Assembly: GCA_937900415.1 (NCBI GenBank)
Contig: CALCEY010000012.1
Location: forward strand, 140,640 to 204,639
DNA: 64,000 bases
Direction of reading: 5' to 3'
Source: an uncultured Clostridia bacterium
Lineage (GTDB): Bacteria; Bacillota; Clostridia; Peptostreptococcales; Anaerovoracaceae
Shown here: piece after piece, positions 1-7,350 of the stretch
Numbering within the stretch: the stretch's first letter is position 1
Layout of the letters: the number at the start of each line of letters is the position of its first letter
Translations under genes and position numbers: made by a program
Notes under the pieces: model-generated
Database searches by the model: none
The model's input: the letters and a program-made list of their open reading frames with translations, nothing else
Told to the model about the DNA's origin: nothing

Positions 1-945
1 AGCGAAAGCAATCATATCCTTTATACCGTAGCCAGAATGTTCCTTCTTATAATTCCGTTCTTTGCCGTAGCTGCTCTGATAGGAGGCTATGCCATAACCA
101 GAAGATCATTTCTTCCGATAGAAAAAATATACGACGCAGTAACTGAAATTTCCGAATCCGGAGACTTGTCGAGGCGCATAGATTTAGATTCAGGAAAGGA
201 CGAACTTCATCAGCTGGCAGACAAGTTTGACGCCATGTTTGAACGGCTGGAAAACAATTTCAATGCAGAGAAACAGTTTACCTCAGACGCCTCCCACGAA
301 ATGCGAACGCCGATTTCCGTAATTCAGGCTCAGTGCGAATACGCATTAGATTTTGCCGATTCTGACGAAGAATACAAGGAAGCTCTGGAGGTTATTAAAC
401 GGCAAAGCAAAACCCTTGCTTCCCTGCTTTCTCAGCTTCTGTTTTTCACCAGGCTTGAACAGGGTACCGAAAATTATCAGCGTTCTTCATTAAACCTAAG
501 CGATCTCATAAATACGGCATGCGACGACAGACGAATACTGCTGACCCCGGCTCAAAGACTTGATGCTGAGATAGAAGAAAACGTATTTATTGACGGAAAT
601 TCCGACCTGCTTTACAGACTTTTAAGCAATTTACTCGACAATGCCTACAAGTACAGCGGAGAAGAGGCCTGTGTCATTGTAACGTTAAAGGTTCAAAGCG
701 GCGCGGCCAAATTATCCGTCTCCGATAACGGAATAGGCATTTCCCCGGAAAACCTCGATAAAATATGGAATCGCTTTTATCGCGAAGATTCTTCAAGAAG
801 CAGTGATGAAAGCTTTGGCCTCGGGCTTGCCATGGTAAAACAAATTTCTGATTTCCATGGAGCCACTGTCACAGTAGACAGCGAACAAGGCAGAGGAAGC
901 ACCTTTACCTTTTCCGTCCCCCTTTCTCTCATGCAGACGAAATAA
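1..945 (+). CDS. Sensor histidine kinase, 5' end outside the window
   Basis: The reading frame is open from base 1, so this is the C-terminal part of a membrane kinase; the ATG at 37 is internal. A membrane segment is encoded at about 37-99, followed by a HAMP-like linker, a HisKA domain whose H-box reads SHEMRTP (phospho-acceptor His codon 295-297), and an HATPase domain with an N-box (NLLDNAYKY), G1 (DNGIGIS), F-box and G2 (GLGLAMV). It would autophosphorylate on His and pass the phosphate to an OmpR-type response regulator, presumably encoded just upstream and not visible. The next gene encodes a PepSY protein, a frequent companion of such kinases in Firmicutes. The signal is unknown. Confidence 0.93.
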   Translation, partial: SESNHILYTVARMFLLIIPFFAVAALIGGYAITRRSFLPIEKIYDAVTEISESGDLSRRIDLDSGKDELHQLADKFDAMFERLENNFNAEKQFTSDASHEMRTPISVIQAQCEYALDFADSDEEYKEALEVIKRQSKTLASLLSQLLFFTRLEQGTENYQRSSLNLSDLINTACDDRRILLTPAQRLDAEIEENVFIDGNSDLLYRLLSNLLDNAYKYSGEEACVIVTLKVQSGAAKLSVSDNGIGISPENLDKIWNRFYREDSSRSSDESFGLGLAMVKQISDFHGATVTVDSEQGRGSTFTFSVPLSLMQTK

Positions 946-969
946 AAATTTTTGAAAAATTTTTATATT

Positions 970-1001
970 TTAATCTTTCTTTAATCTTTACAGGGCATAA
1001 T
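970..1001 (+). promoter_or_regulatory. OmpR-type direct repeat and -10 box before the PepSY gene
   Basis: The 9-mer TTAATCTTT occurs at 970-978 and again at 981-989, an 11-bp period typical of OmpR/PhoB-family response-regulator sites. A CATAAT -10 box lies at 996-1001, with no good -35 hexamer in front. The arrangement suggests an activator-dependent promoter driven by the partner regulator of the upstream kinase. Confidence 0.5.
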
Positions 1002-1055
1002 GAGAGCATAAAAGAGATAAAGCTGAATATGTAAAGATAAATTGGAGGATTAAAA

Positions 1056-1763
1056 ATGAAAAGTATAAAAACTATGTTATCATCACCAAAGAAAATCGCA
1101 TTGTTTGCCACCTGCGCCGTCCTGATAATCGGAATAATCGCCTTTTCTGTATTGTATAGCGTAGGCGCCATTTCAAACAATCAGGGCATCGGCCTTGAAA
1201 AGGCTACCAACGTTGCATTGAAGGACGCAGGGTTTGGAGAATCTGAGGTTACAGGGCTCAGAGGGCACTACGACCGCGAAGACAATTTGAAGGTCTATGA
1301 AATTGAATTTTATGCCGACGGATTTGAATACGACTACGTTATATCCGCTGATAATGGTACAATTTTAGAAAGCAACCGCGAACGTACAGTTCAAAACCCC
1401 GGAATTCCTTACGAGGATGACTCTTCACAGCATCAATCAGACGATAACGCCCCGGACAATAACTCTCAGGATCTGCAGCCGGATACAAAACCGCAGCAGC
1501 CGGATTCCCAGTCACAGCAGCAAACTTCCAAGCCGCAGACTGATTCTCAGTATATAGGAACAGATAGGGCAAAGGAAATTGCTCTCAGCCATTCCGGAGT
1601 CTCTGCTTCTTCCGCTACCTTTACAAAAACGAAACTCGACAGAGACGACGGCATGTATTTATACGAAATAGAGTTCCATGCCGGAAACCTTGAATATGAA
1701 TATGAAATAAACGCGCTTACCGGTGACGTGGTAAAATTTGAAACAGAAAGCATATATGATTAA
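1056..1763 (+). CDS. PepSY-domain membrane-anchored protein
   Basis: 235 residues. A short basic N-terminus is followed by one transmembrane segment (about residues 14-37), so most of the protein is extracellular. Two PepSY-like repeats (about 45-105 and 165-233, each with a YEIEF motif followed by a DYVI or YEI strand) flank a Gln/Ser/Asp/Pro-rich linker. PepSY domains are generally linked to inhibiting or sensing extracellular proteases or sensor kinases. The start is supported by GGAGG upstream of the ATG. It sits 110 bp after the kinase, behind a putative response-regulator site, and is followed by a strong terminator. A role in feedback on the kinase is inference. Confidence 0.85.
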   Translation: MKSIKTMLSSPKKIALFATCAVLIIGIIAFSVLYSVGAISNNQGIGLEKATNVALKDAGFGESEVTGLRGHYDREDNLKVYEIEFYADGFEYDYVISADNGTILESNRERTVQNPGIPYEDDSSQHQSDDNAPDNNSQDLQPDTKPQQPDSQSQQQTSKPQTDSQYIGTDRAKEIALSHSGVSASSATFTKTKLDRDDGMYLYEIEFHAGNLEYEYEINALTGDVVKFETESIYD

Positions 1764-1830
1764 AAAATGAATCTCCAGGAACGTAAGCCGGCAAAAAAGC
1801 ATAAAAAACCAGATATGGCCATAGCATCAC

Positions 1831-1877
1831 AAAAGAGAACATGTATCAGCTTAAAGCTGATACATGTTCTCTTTTTC
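1831..1877 (+). terminator. Strong intrinsic terminator after the PepSY gene
   Basis: A perfect 22-bp inverted repeat (1831-1852 and 1854-1875) ends in a T-run. The arms begin with AAAAGAGAAC and end with GTTCTCTTTT, so it can work in both directions. Confidence 0.85.
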
Positions 1878-1998
1878 CACTTTTTTCACATCTGTACTTA
1901 AAAAACTCTTTCCCGCAACGCCGCCGGAGAAGAAATTCGAACATAAAACAATTGCCATTATCTTATACTTGGTAATAACATTTTAGCAAAAACGACAA

Positions 1999-2026
1999 AC
2001 ATGCGCTACCGAAGGGTAGCGCATGT
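1999..2026 (-). terminator. Hairpin downstream of the CoA-transferase gene
   Basis: A perfect 12-bp stem (ACATGCGCTACC and its complement) closes a 4-nt loop. Read on the minus strand it lies about 90 bases after the CoA-transferase stop and is followed by a T-rich tract (TTGTCGTTTTTG). The T-run is interrupted, so termination is likely but not certain. Confidence 0.55.
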
Positions 2027-2118
2027 AGTTCAGCCGGCAAAGCAGCTCCAACACAATTCAGAATCGCCGCTTTTCCCAAAGCCCTGTCATTCCGCTGCAA
2101 TTTATCCATTTAAGCCCC

Positions 2119-3474
2119 TTACAACAGCTTGCTTGTATTTTTCCAAATCCCCATTTTTTCAGCATCTTTTATCAGCTGTTCTCTGAAGTCCGGATGGGCG
2201 ATTCCAATGAGAAGCTCAGCCCTTTCCCATGTGGTTTTCCCCTTTAAATCTGCCGCTCCATACTCGGTCACAATAAAATTCGTAGCCATACGCGGCGTAG
2301 TTACGATAGCTCCTGGAGCAAGCGTCGCTGAAATCAACGATTCAGTCTCTCCCCTGGCATTTACTCTGGTGGACGGCGTGCATAGGAAACTCTGGCCTCC
2401 ATCTGACTGAAAAGCTCCGAGTACGAAGTCAAGCTGGCCTCCCGTCCCGCTTATTTGTCTGTGTCCGGCTGATTCCGAGCATACCTGCCCGTAAAGGTCT
2501 ACCTGAATACAGCTGTTCACAGAAACAAAATTATTTATCTGTGAAATAGTTGCAATAGAATTCACATAATCCACAGGGGCATTACAGCAGATAGGATTAT
2601 CGTCTATAAAATCATAAAGCTTTCTGCTGCCGCCTGCAAAGGTATAAACAGCCTTACCTCTGTCAATAGGCTTATTTCCTGTAAGCTTTCCTGCTTCAAA
2701 TAAATCTACATAAGCATCTGTGAACATTTCCGTATGGGCATTGATATTTCTTAAATCAGAATCTGCGATCATCTGTCCTATACAAAGCGGCAGACTTCCT
2801 ATTCCCAGCTGCAGCGTGCTGTGACTTTTTATCTTCTCCACAACATGGGCCGCAATTTTTCGGTCTATCTCAGAAGGCTCTTTTTCCGGAAGCTCTGCCA
2901 AGGGACTGTTGCTTCCCTCCACAACATAATCTATTCCGTACAGATTCAGCTGCGTCTGATAGCCATGGGCTATCGGCATGTTGCGGTTCACCTCGACTAT
3001 TATTTTCTTAGCCGATTTTATTACTCCCCACATATCTGCAACCTGAGGCCCGAGATTGAAATTTCCGTGCTCATCCATAGGAGCAACCTGGAACATAGCA
3101 ATGTCTATGTCATTGTTATTGTTTATCCATAAAAACGGAAGTTCACAGAACATCATAGGGATATACCAGCATCTGCCTTCTTTCGACATCATTCTGTCAT
3201 TACCGCTGAAATGTGCCGAAGCGAATCTTACCTGATCATTGCTTTTAGTCGCTAAGAAAGTTTCAAAAGGCTTTTCTCTTATAGCCACTGTACTTATAAC
3301 CGTTATATCTTTCAATTCGTCGGCGCGCTCAGCTATCGCTTTATCTATATCCACAATAGAACCGCATCCAAGCCCAAAGTGCAACCTGTCTCCCGTTTTA
3401 ATCATCTGAGCGGCTTGCTCGGCAGTAATCAATTTTTTCTTATACTCTTCTTTTAAATTAGATACCTTATACAT
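2119..3474 (-). CDS. Acetyl-CoA hydrolase/transferase family CoA-transferase
   Basis: 451 residues, the usual length of the 4-hydroxybutyrate/butyryl-CoA:acetate CoA-transferase family (about 440-450). The protein is full length, with the N-terminal acetyl-CoA hydrolase/transferase domain and the C-terminal domain. The conserved HTEM motif places the catalytic Glu at residue 249; it forms the glutamyl-CoA thioester intermediate in this family. GTGGQLDFV and the ATLAPGAIVTTPR stretch are family features. It moves CoA between short acyl groups and acetate in the cytoplasm, typically the last step of butyrate or gamma-aminobutyrate fermentation. Segment FSGNDR looks more like 4-hydroxybutyrate-type than gut butyryl-CoA transferases, but the substrate cannot be fixed by reading. 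It is monocistronic. Confidence 0.88.
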   Translation of the reverse strand: MYKVSNLKEEYKKKLITAEQAAQMIKTGDRLHFGLGCGSIVDIDKAIAERADELKDITVISTVAIREKPFETFLATKSNDQVRFASAHFSGNDRMMSKEGRCWYIPMMFCELPFLWINNNNDIDIAMFQVAPMDEHGNFNLGPQVADMWGVIKSAKKIIVEVNRNMPIAHGYQTQLNLYGIDYVVEGSNSPLAELPEKEPSEIDRKIAAHVVEKIKSHSTLQLGIGSLPLCIGQMIADSDLRNINAHTEMFTDAYVDLFEAGKLTGNKPIDRGKAVYTFAGGSRKLYDFIDDNPICCNAPVDYVNSIATISQINNFVSVNSCIQVDLYGQVCSESAGHRQISGTGGQLDFVLGAFQSDGGQSFLCTPSTRVNARGETESLISATLAPGAIVTTPRMATNFIVTEYGAADLKGKTTWERAELLIGIAHPDFREQLIKDAEKMGIWKNTSKLL

Positions 3475-3498
3475 TAGCTACCCCATTTTACTTTCTTC

Positions 3499-3574
3499 AA
3501 AATATCCTCCGCATGGCTGCCCGCACTCCGAAATTAAAATATCCTCCGCATGGCGCATGCTTTCCGAAATTAAA
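3499..3574 (-). repeat. 37-bp tandem duplication in the CoA-transferase leader
   Basis: Two near-identical units start at 3499 and 3536; both contain AATATCCTCCGCATGGC and end in TCCGAAATTAAAA. Read on the minus strand each unit carries a GGAGG ribosome-binding-like core preceded by ATG, giving two five-codon mini-ORFs (MRRIF) ahead of the CoA-transferase start. The rest of the 3475-3795 gap is AT-rich, with an inverted pair TGCAAAAGA (3685) and TCTTTTGCA (3747) and no gene. Confidence 0.6.
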
Positions 3575-3795
3575 ACATTACGATTAAATTGCTCAAAGGC
3601 CTCGTTATTGTTAGCTTTTTAACAATTATTTTTCATTATACACTAAAAATTTAAAAATAACAACAAAAAAATCTATTATTTTTCTGCAAAAGATGATATT
3701 ATATATAGGGTAAAAGTTTTAAGCCACTTTCATCAAAAGATGTATTTCTTTTGCAGCTTATCGGATTATCACCGCGGCTTCTCAAAACTTAATAT

Positions 3796-3870
3796 GTCTC
3801 CGTAGTTAAATGGATATAACAGTGCTCTCCTAAAGCATAGTTGGCGGTTCGATTCCGCCCGGGGATACCA
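3796..3870 (+). tRNA. tRNA-Arg (anticodon CCU)
   Basis: 75 nt including an encoded CCA end. The acceptor stem pairs GTCTCCG with CGGGGAT (two G-U type pairs). The anticodon stem GTGCT/AGCAT encloses the loop CTCCTAA, giving anticodon CCT. The T-arm is GGCGG TTCGATT CCGCC. It reads AGG codons. Confidence 0.95.
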
Positions 3871-3872
3871 TA

Positions 3873-3912
3873 AAAACGCTGTGACCCTCTAATAAGGGGC
3901 ACAGCGTTTTTA
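3873..3912 (+). terminator. Intrinsic terminator after tRNA-Arg
   Basis: AAAACGCTGTG pairs with CACAGCGTTTT around a short internal loop, followed directly by T residues. It starts two bases after the tRNA CCA end. Confidence 0.85.
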
Positions 3913-4047
3913 TTAGCTTTAACTATGAAATACAACAAGGCGTGCCACGCGAGAGCGGAAACTGTTTTCAAAGCTCTCTTTGGTGACATTATCACTGTAA
4001 TATGATGAAACAAGTTGTATTATAAGAAAAAAAGGAGGATATGACTT

Positions 4048-4350
4048 ATGGAAATGTTAATAGATAAAAAATTAAAAGCCGAAGCCGGCGCTACCGGAGA
4101 AAAATTCATACAGATATATACACAAATCTGCGGAGGCTGAGCAGGAACGTTCGTGAACGTACTGGCAAGGTTTGTCAGCAAAGAAGACGCCGAAGAGCTC
4201 AAACATAAAGGATATTACTGCAAGGAGCAGGACGGCATTGAAGTCCTGATACCACGCCGCGGAATTTCATTAAACGATAAAGTTTATCTGGGTCTCTCGA
4301 GATTCTTATGGGCGAAAAATATAATCGTAAGAGGAATGACCGCCGTATAA
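4048..4350 (+). CDS. Small selenoprotein with in-frame UGA (CGGU motif)
   Basis: A normal ORF call would start at the GTG at 4153 and miss the first third. From the ATG at 4048, preceded by AAAGGAGG at 4031-4038, the frame is open for 30 codons, meets TGA at 4138-4140 and continues uninterrupted to TAA at 4350, giving 100 residues with Sec31 in C28-G-G-U31-A-G. Two hairpins follow the UGA: 4142-4164, and 4162-4178 with a GGU apical loop about 28 nt from the UGA, the position expected for a bacterial SECIS element. The C-terminal half (DGIEVLIPR, then a long beta-rich stretch) is coherent protein sequence. The overall layout recalls the small CC/Se-motif or HesB-like (seleno)protein families, a tentative assignment. 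A redox or metal-handling role is inference. Confidence 0.85.
4142..4178 (+). promoter_or_regulatory. Candidate bacterial SECIS element
   Basis: Immediately after the UGA there are two hairpins. The first is ACGTTC/GAACGT (4147-4152 and 4155-4160) extended by CAG/CTG (4142-4144 and 4162-4164). The second is CTGGCAA/TTGTCAG (4162-4168 and 4172-4178, one G-U pair) with a GGU loop. They share 4162-4164, so they are mutually exclusive at their base. The second matches the known bSECIS rules best: a short upper stem, G at the start of the apical loop and 16-37 nt from the UGA. Confidence 0.65.
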
Positions 4351-4504
4351 AAAATATTTTTTGTAAAGGATTGTATGCTTAAAATCCGTGCTTTCCGGAT
4401 AATTACAGAGAAGACAATACGAAAATAAACAATCCGATAATCGAACGGTCTCATAATTTAGCAGACCATGTGTTTCCATACAACTTCATTATAAAAATCC
4501 TGAT

Positions 4505-4557
4505 AGAACAAGGGCTCCCTCTAAAAGCGGGAGCTCTTGTCTGCAATTTCTTTTTTT
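4505..4557. terminator. Bidirectional terminator between selenoprotein and flavin reductase
   Basis: AGAACAAGGGCTCCC pairs with GGGAGCTCTTGTCT with one mismatch around a 9-nt loop (4505-4542). On the plus strand a T7 run follows at 4551-4557; on the minus strand it is followed by a T5 stretch. The 4351-4500 stretch upstream has no gene that I can see. Confidence 0.6.
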
Positions 4558-4560
4558 CTG

Positions 4561-5124
4561 TTATTTCAGTTTCAGGCCGTCGCTAAAGGCTTCTCCGACA
4601 CGTTCGCCCACCTTGTAATAGCCATGGGTGTATGGATCGAAAGCAATAGCGTTGACAAGAGACATATCAAGCTTTCCGTCCGGCATAATGCTTTCATCAG
4701 CTGTAATATTCAAAACTTTTCCGATAACGCCGCAACCGTATTCATTCTTCTGATACTCAATGTACTTACATTCCAGGCATAGCGGAAACTCGTTGATGAC
4801 AGGAGCATCTACGGTTTCTGCCTTGCCGCCTGTAAGGCCGGATTTTTTCAGCTTATTCGTAATGTCATTGCCCGATTCTATTCCAAAGTAATCAGCTTCT
4901 GCTACATGGGCAGCATCGGCAATGCTTACCGTGAAGGCGCCTCTTTCCTTTATATTTTTGACCGTCTTATGAGTTTCTGTAAGGTTAAGGGCAACCGTTC
5001 CTCTCTCCTGCATCATTCCCCATGCGGCGTTCATGACATTTACGCTTCCGTCTTCATTATAAGTAGCGACCATCAGAACCGGCATCGGGAAAATGCCCTC
5101 GGTAATATTCAGTTTTTTTCTCAT
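4561..5124 (-). CDS. Flavin reductase family protein (FMN-binding split barrel)
   Basis: 187 residues, the usual size of clostridial flavoredoxin-like flavin reductases. The N-terminal PMPVLMVATYNEDGSVNVM block and the LNLTETHKTVKNI and FPLCLECKYIEY segments are characteristic of the FMN-binding split-barrel fold. It probably reduces or carries FMN as a cytoplasmic electron-transfer protein; its partner is unknown. No neighbour shares its strand, so it is a single-gene unit ending at a bidirectional hairpin. Its promoter region is shared with the divergent gene at 5281. Confidence 0.85.
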   Translation of the reverse strand: MRKKLNITEGIFPMPVLMVATYNEDGSVNVMNAAWGMMQERGTVALNLTETHKTVKNIKERGAFTVSIADAAHVAEADYFGIESGNDITNKLKKSGLTGGKAETVDAPVINEFPLCLECKYIEYQKNEYGCGVIGKVLNITADESIMPDGKLDMSLVNAIAFDPYTHGYYKVGERVGEAFSDGLKLK

Positions 5125-5150
5125 AAAAGCACCTCTTTTCTACAGATATG

Positions 5151-5178
5151 TTGACAACCTCACGATGTCAAATATAAT
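5151..5178 (+). promoter_or_regulatory. Sigma-A promoter with palindromic -35
   Basis: TTGACA (5151-5156) and TATAAT (5173-5178) are perfect hexamers with a 16-bp spacer, pointing to the gene at 5281. The -35 is half of the palindrome TTGACA-N9-TGTCAA (5151-5171); the other half is a TTGACA facing the flavin reductase gene on the minus strand. Confidence 0.7.
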
Positions 5179-5280
5179 TATAATCAGTAGCTTGGAAATT
5201 AACAAGTGCTGATGCTTGCGCATGTTATCCATATGAAACTTTAGCCCGCAGGTCTATGGGAAAGAAAAGGAGAAGAAAAA

Positions 5281-5886
5281 ATGACGGCACAAATCGGCGA
5301 CACCTTAAAATTTCAAGACAGGGAGTTTTCAATCGTTGCAATGAAGCCTCCTCTACAGTTTTATCCCGAAAAATACAATATCACGCCGGAAATGATCTGC
5401 ACTGCATGCAGAAAAGGCTTCTGGTGCAGCTATAACATATCGGACGGCAGCCTTTCTCTGGAGGATTTGTATATAAACTCAAAAAATAATTTTTATCCTG
5501 AAATCGAAGGTGTTTTTCCGCAGCCAAGCGACGGGACAAAAATTATTGATTATATGTTTCACCATTTGTATAAGAACCTCAATATTAAAATATTGTATTC
5601 AGGAAAAATACTTGCAGGCGATGAATTTATTTCAGATTATTATATTCACATGGGTTATCAAAGACCATGGGCATACAAAACGCTGAAAGAGCTTGTATTT
5701 AAGTACGGAGAGCTCGTGGAGATCAACGACCAGAGTCAATTTGCGGCAAATATGAGGGAAAGGATAGACAACGATAAGGATTTTTGCAAAAATCTGCGGG
5801 AAAGCGGCGAAGACGCCTCAAAGTTCATAAACGATAGTTTTTCCCTTGATTACAAAACAAAAGCCTGGTGGCTTGAGAATAATTAA
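5281..5886 (+). CDS. Conserved-looking protein of unknown function
   Basis: 201 residues that I do not recognise. The start is supported by AAAAGGAG about 8 bases upstream. There is no signal peptide or membrane segment, so it should be cytoplasmic. It is rich in aromatic residues (many Tyr, Phe and Trp) and mostly acidic, with a Cys-rich patch around residues 40-49 (C-x2-C-x5-C). The C-terminus ends in KAWWLENN. It has its own promoter and no co-directional neighbour for 2.8 kb. The composition resembles small orphan or immunity-type proteins, but I cannot support any function. Confidence 0.7.
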   Translation: MTAQIGDTLKFQDREFSIVAMKPPLQFYPEKYNITPEMICTACRKGFWCSYNISDGSLSLEDLYINSKNNFYPEIEGVFPQPSDGTKIIDYMFHHLYKNLNIKILYSGKILAGDEFISDYYIHMGYQRPWAYKTLKELVFKYGELVEINDQSQFAANMRERIDNDKDFCKNLRESGEDASKFINDSFSLDYKTKAWWLENN

Positions 5887-5930
5887 AGGCAAGACGCTTC
5901 ATCGCAGCTAAGCTTCAACAAAATTAAAAG

Positions 5931-6003
5931 GCAGAAAGCTCGCCAAAGGCTTATAAAAGCTTCACGATCAGCAACTGCTTTTGCTCGCTCTTGCGCTTTC
6001 TGC
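5931..6003. terminator. Long inverted repeat between convergent genes
   Basis: GGCAGAAAGC (5931-5940) pairs with GCTTTCTGCC (5994-6003), enclosing about 53 nt that contains a smaller AAGGCTT/AAGCTT pair. It lies between the convergent ends at 5886 and 6047 and may act as a bidirectional terminator; no long T-run is adjacent. Confidence 0.4.
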
Positions 6004-6046
6004 CCAATTGTTTCTTTCTCACAGAAAGGCTTCTTTGCCCTTTTGC

Positions 6047-6640
6047 TTATTTAATCATATCTATGCCCTTTCTAAGCGTCTGCTCGTCAATTGCGCCTGT
6101 CGCTCTGGCAATGAGATGACCCTCTTCATCAATAAAAAATGTCATCGGAATTGAATAAGCTCCGTAAATGTTGACCGCCTCGTTATCAAGGTCGTAGAAC
6201 ACAGGAAGAGAAAATCCCTGCTCCTTTATATAAGCTTCGGCCGTCTCCTTTGTTTCGCGGGAGCCGTCAGTCAGATTTACCATCATAAATTGGATTTCAT
6301 CGCCGAGCTCCTTATATACTTTATCAAAATCCGGCATTTCCATCTTGCACGGACCGCACCAGCTGGCCCAGAAATTGATAATCACAGGCTTACCGAGATA
6401 ATCCGAAAGGCCTTTTTTATTTCCTTCTTCGTCATATACCTTAAAATCAGGAGCTTTTGTTTTTTCCTCCGTCTTTTCATCACCTGCTTGCTCTTGCCCG
6501 TTTTCGCTCTGCTTTTCATCCTGCGCTGCAAGCTGTTCCCTTGCAGCTCCGTCGCTTAATTTATTGTACAGAACATATGCCCCGGCAAGAATCAGGACGA
6601 ATACGAGCGCTATTATTATAAATTTCTTTTTACTGTTCAT
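6047..6640 (-). CDS. TlpA/ResA-like membrane-anchored thiol-disulfide oxidoreductase
   Basis: 197 residues. One N-terminal membrane anchor (about 6-25) and a Glu/Gln/Lys-rich spacer precede a thioredoxin-fold domain with active site W-C95-G-P-C98, followed by the IPMTFFIDEEG segment containing the cis-Pro. Such proteins reduce disulfides on the outer face of the membrane, for example in maturing cytochromes or exported proteins. It lies 8 bases downstream of the ccdA-like gene, which would supply electrons across the membrane, and both follow thioredoxin reductase. The operon order trxA, trxB, ccdA, tlpA therefore makes a complete NADPH-to-exterior reduction chain (inference from family roles). 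Confidence 0.9.
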   Translation of the reverse strand: MNSKKKFIIIALVFVLILAGAYVLYNKLSDGAAREQLAAQDEKQSENGQEQAGDEKTEEKTKAPDFKVYDEEGNKKGLSDYLGKPVIINFWASWCGPCKMEMPDFDKVYKELGDEIQFMMVNLTDGSRETKETAEAYIKEQGFSLPVFYDLDNEAVNIYGAYSIPMTFFIDEEGHLIARATGAIDEQTLRKGIDMIK

Positions 6641-6648
6641 AAAACCTC

Positions 6649-7311
6649 CTAACTGAGAAGCCCAAGCAGTTTACCCATGGTTCCCGTGGCCATGAGAATT
6701 CCTGTAAAAATCAGTAAGCCGCCGCTTACCCAATTTATTATGCGGTAATTTTTCTTAATCCAGTCAAAAGCAGTTTTGAGCCTGTCTATGAGCACTGCGC
6801 TTACCATGAACGGAATACCGAGGCCTAAGGAATATGTAAAAAGCATCAATATTCCCTCTGCCACGTGCCCCTGCTGAGACGCCAGCATAAGCGCAGAGCC
6901 CAGGAACACACCTACGCATGGAGTCCAACCTATTGAAAAAATCATTCCAAACAGCAGAGACGAAAAAAAGCCCAGATTATCCGTTTTAGCAGAAAGACCG
7001 GATCCTTTGAAGAGATTGAGTTTGATTACACCTAAGAAGCTCAGTCCGAAAAAGACAACTATCACTCCGGATATTATATTTACCGCTGTCTGATATTCTT
7101 TTAAAAAGCTTCCTACAGTCCCTGCCAGCGCACCCATAATCATGAACACGGCAGTAAATCCAAGAACAAAGCCCGAAGCGCATAAAAGCGTCTTCTTTGT
7201 CTTTCTCTGTGCTCCTCCTGCAAAGTACGAAACATATATAGGAAGCATGGGCAAAAGACATGGTGAAATAAAAGTGATTATTCCTTCCAAAAAGGAAATG
7301 AGATATTGCAT
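6649..7311 (-). CDS. ccdA: CcdA-type transmembrane thiol reductant transporter
   Basis: 220 residues with about six membrane helices, the normal size of CcdA (the minimal DsbD core). The two redox cysteines of the family are present in SPCLLP (Cys18) and WTPCVG (Cys132). CcdA takes reducing equivalents from cytoplasmic thioredoxin and passes them to extracytoplasmic thioredoxin-like proteins. It is in a co-directional cluster, 39 bases after trxB and 8 bases before the ResA-like gene that is its likely acceptor. Confidence 0.9.
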   Translation of the reverse strand: MQYLISFLEGIITFISPCLLPMLPIYVSYFAGGAQRKTKKTLLCASGFVLGFTAVFMIMGALAGTVGSFLKEYQTAVNIISGVIVVFFGLSFLGVIKLNLFKGSGLSAKTDNLGFFSSLLFGMIFSIGWTPCVGVFLGSALMLASQQGHVAEGILMLFTYSLGLGIPFMVSAVLIDRLKTAFDWIKKNYRIINWVSGGLLIFTGILMATGTMGKLLGLLS

Positions 7312-7350
7312 AAAAACGTTCCTCTCTTTTATACTCGCAGGAGGCGGGCA

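Noticed and set aside
4153..4350. Stand-alone 65-residue protein starting at GTG
   Set aside because: No ribosome site; the frame extends through the UGA to a well-supported ATG at 4048.
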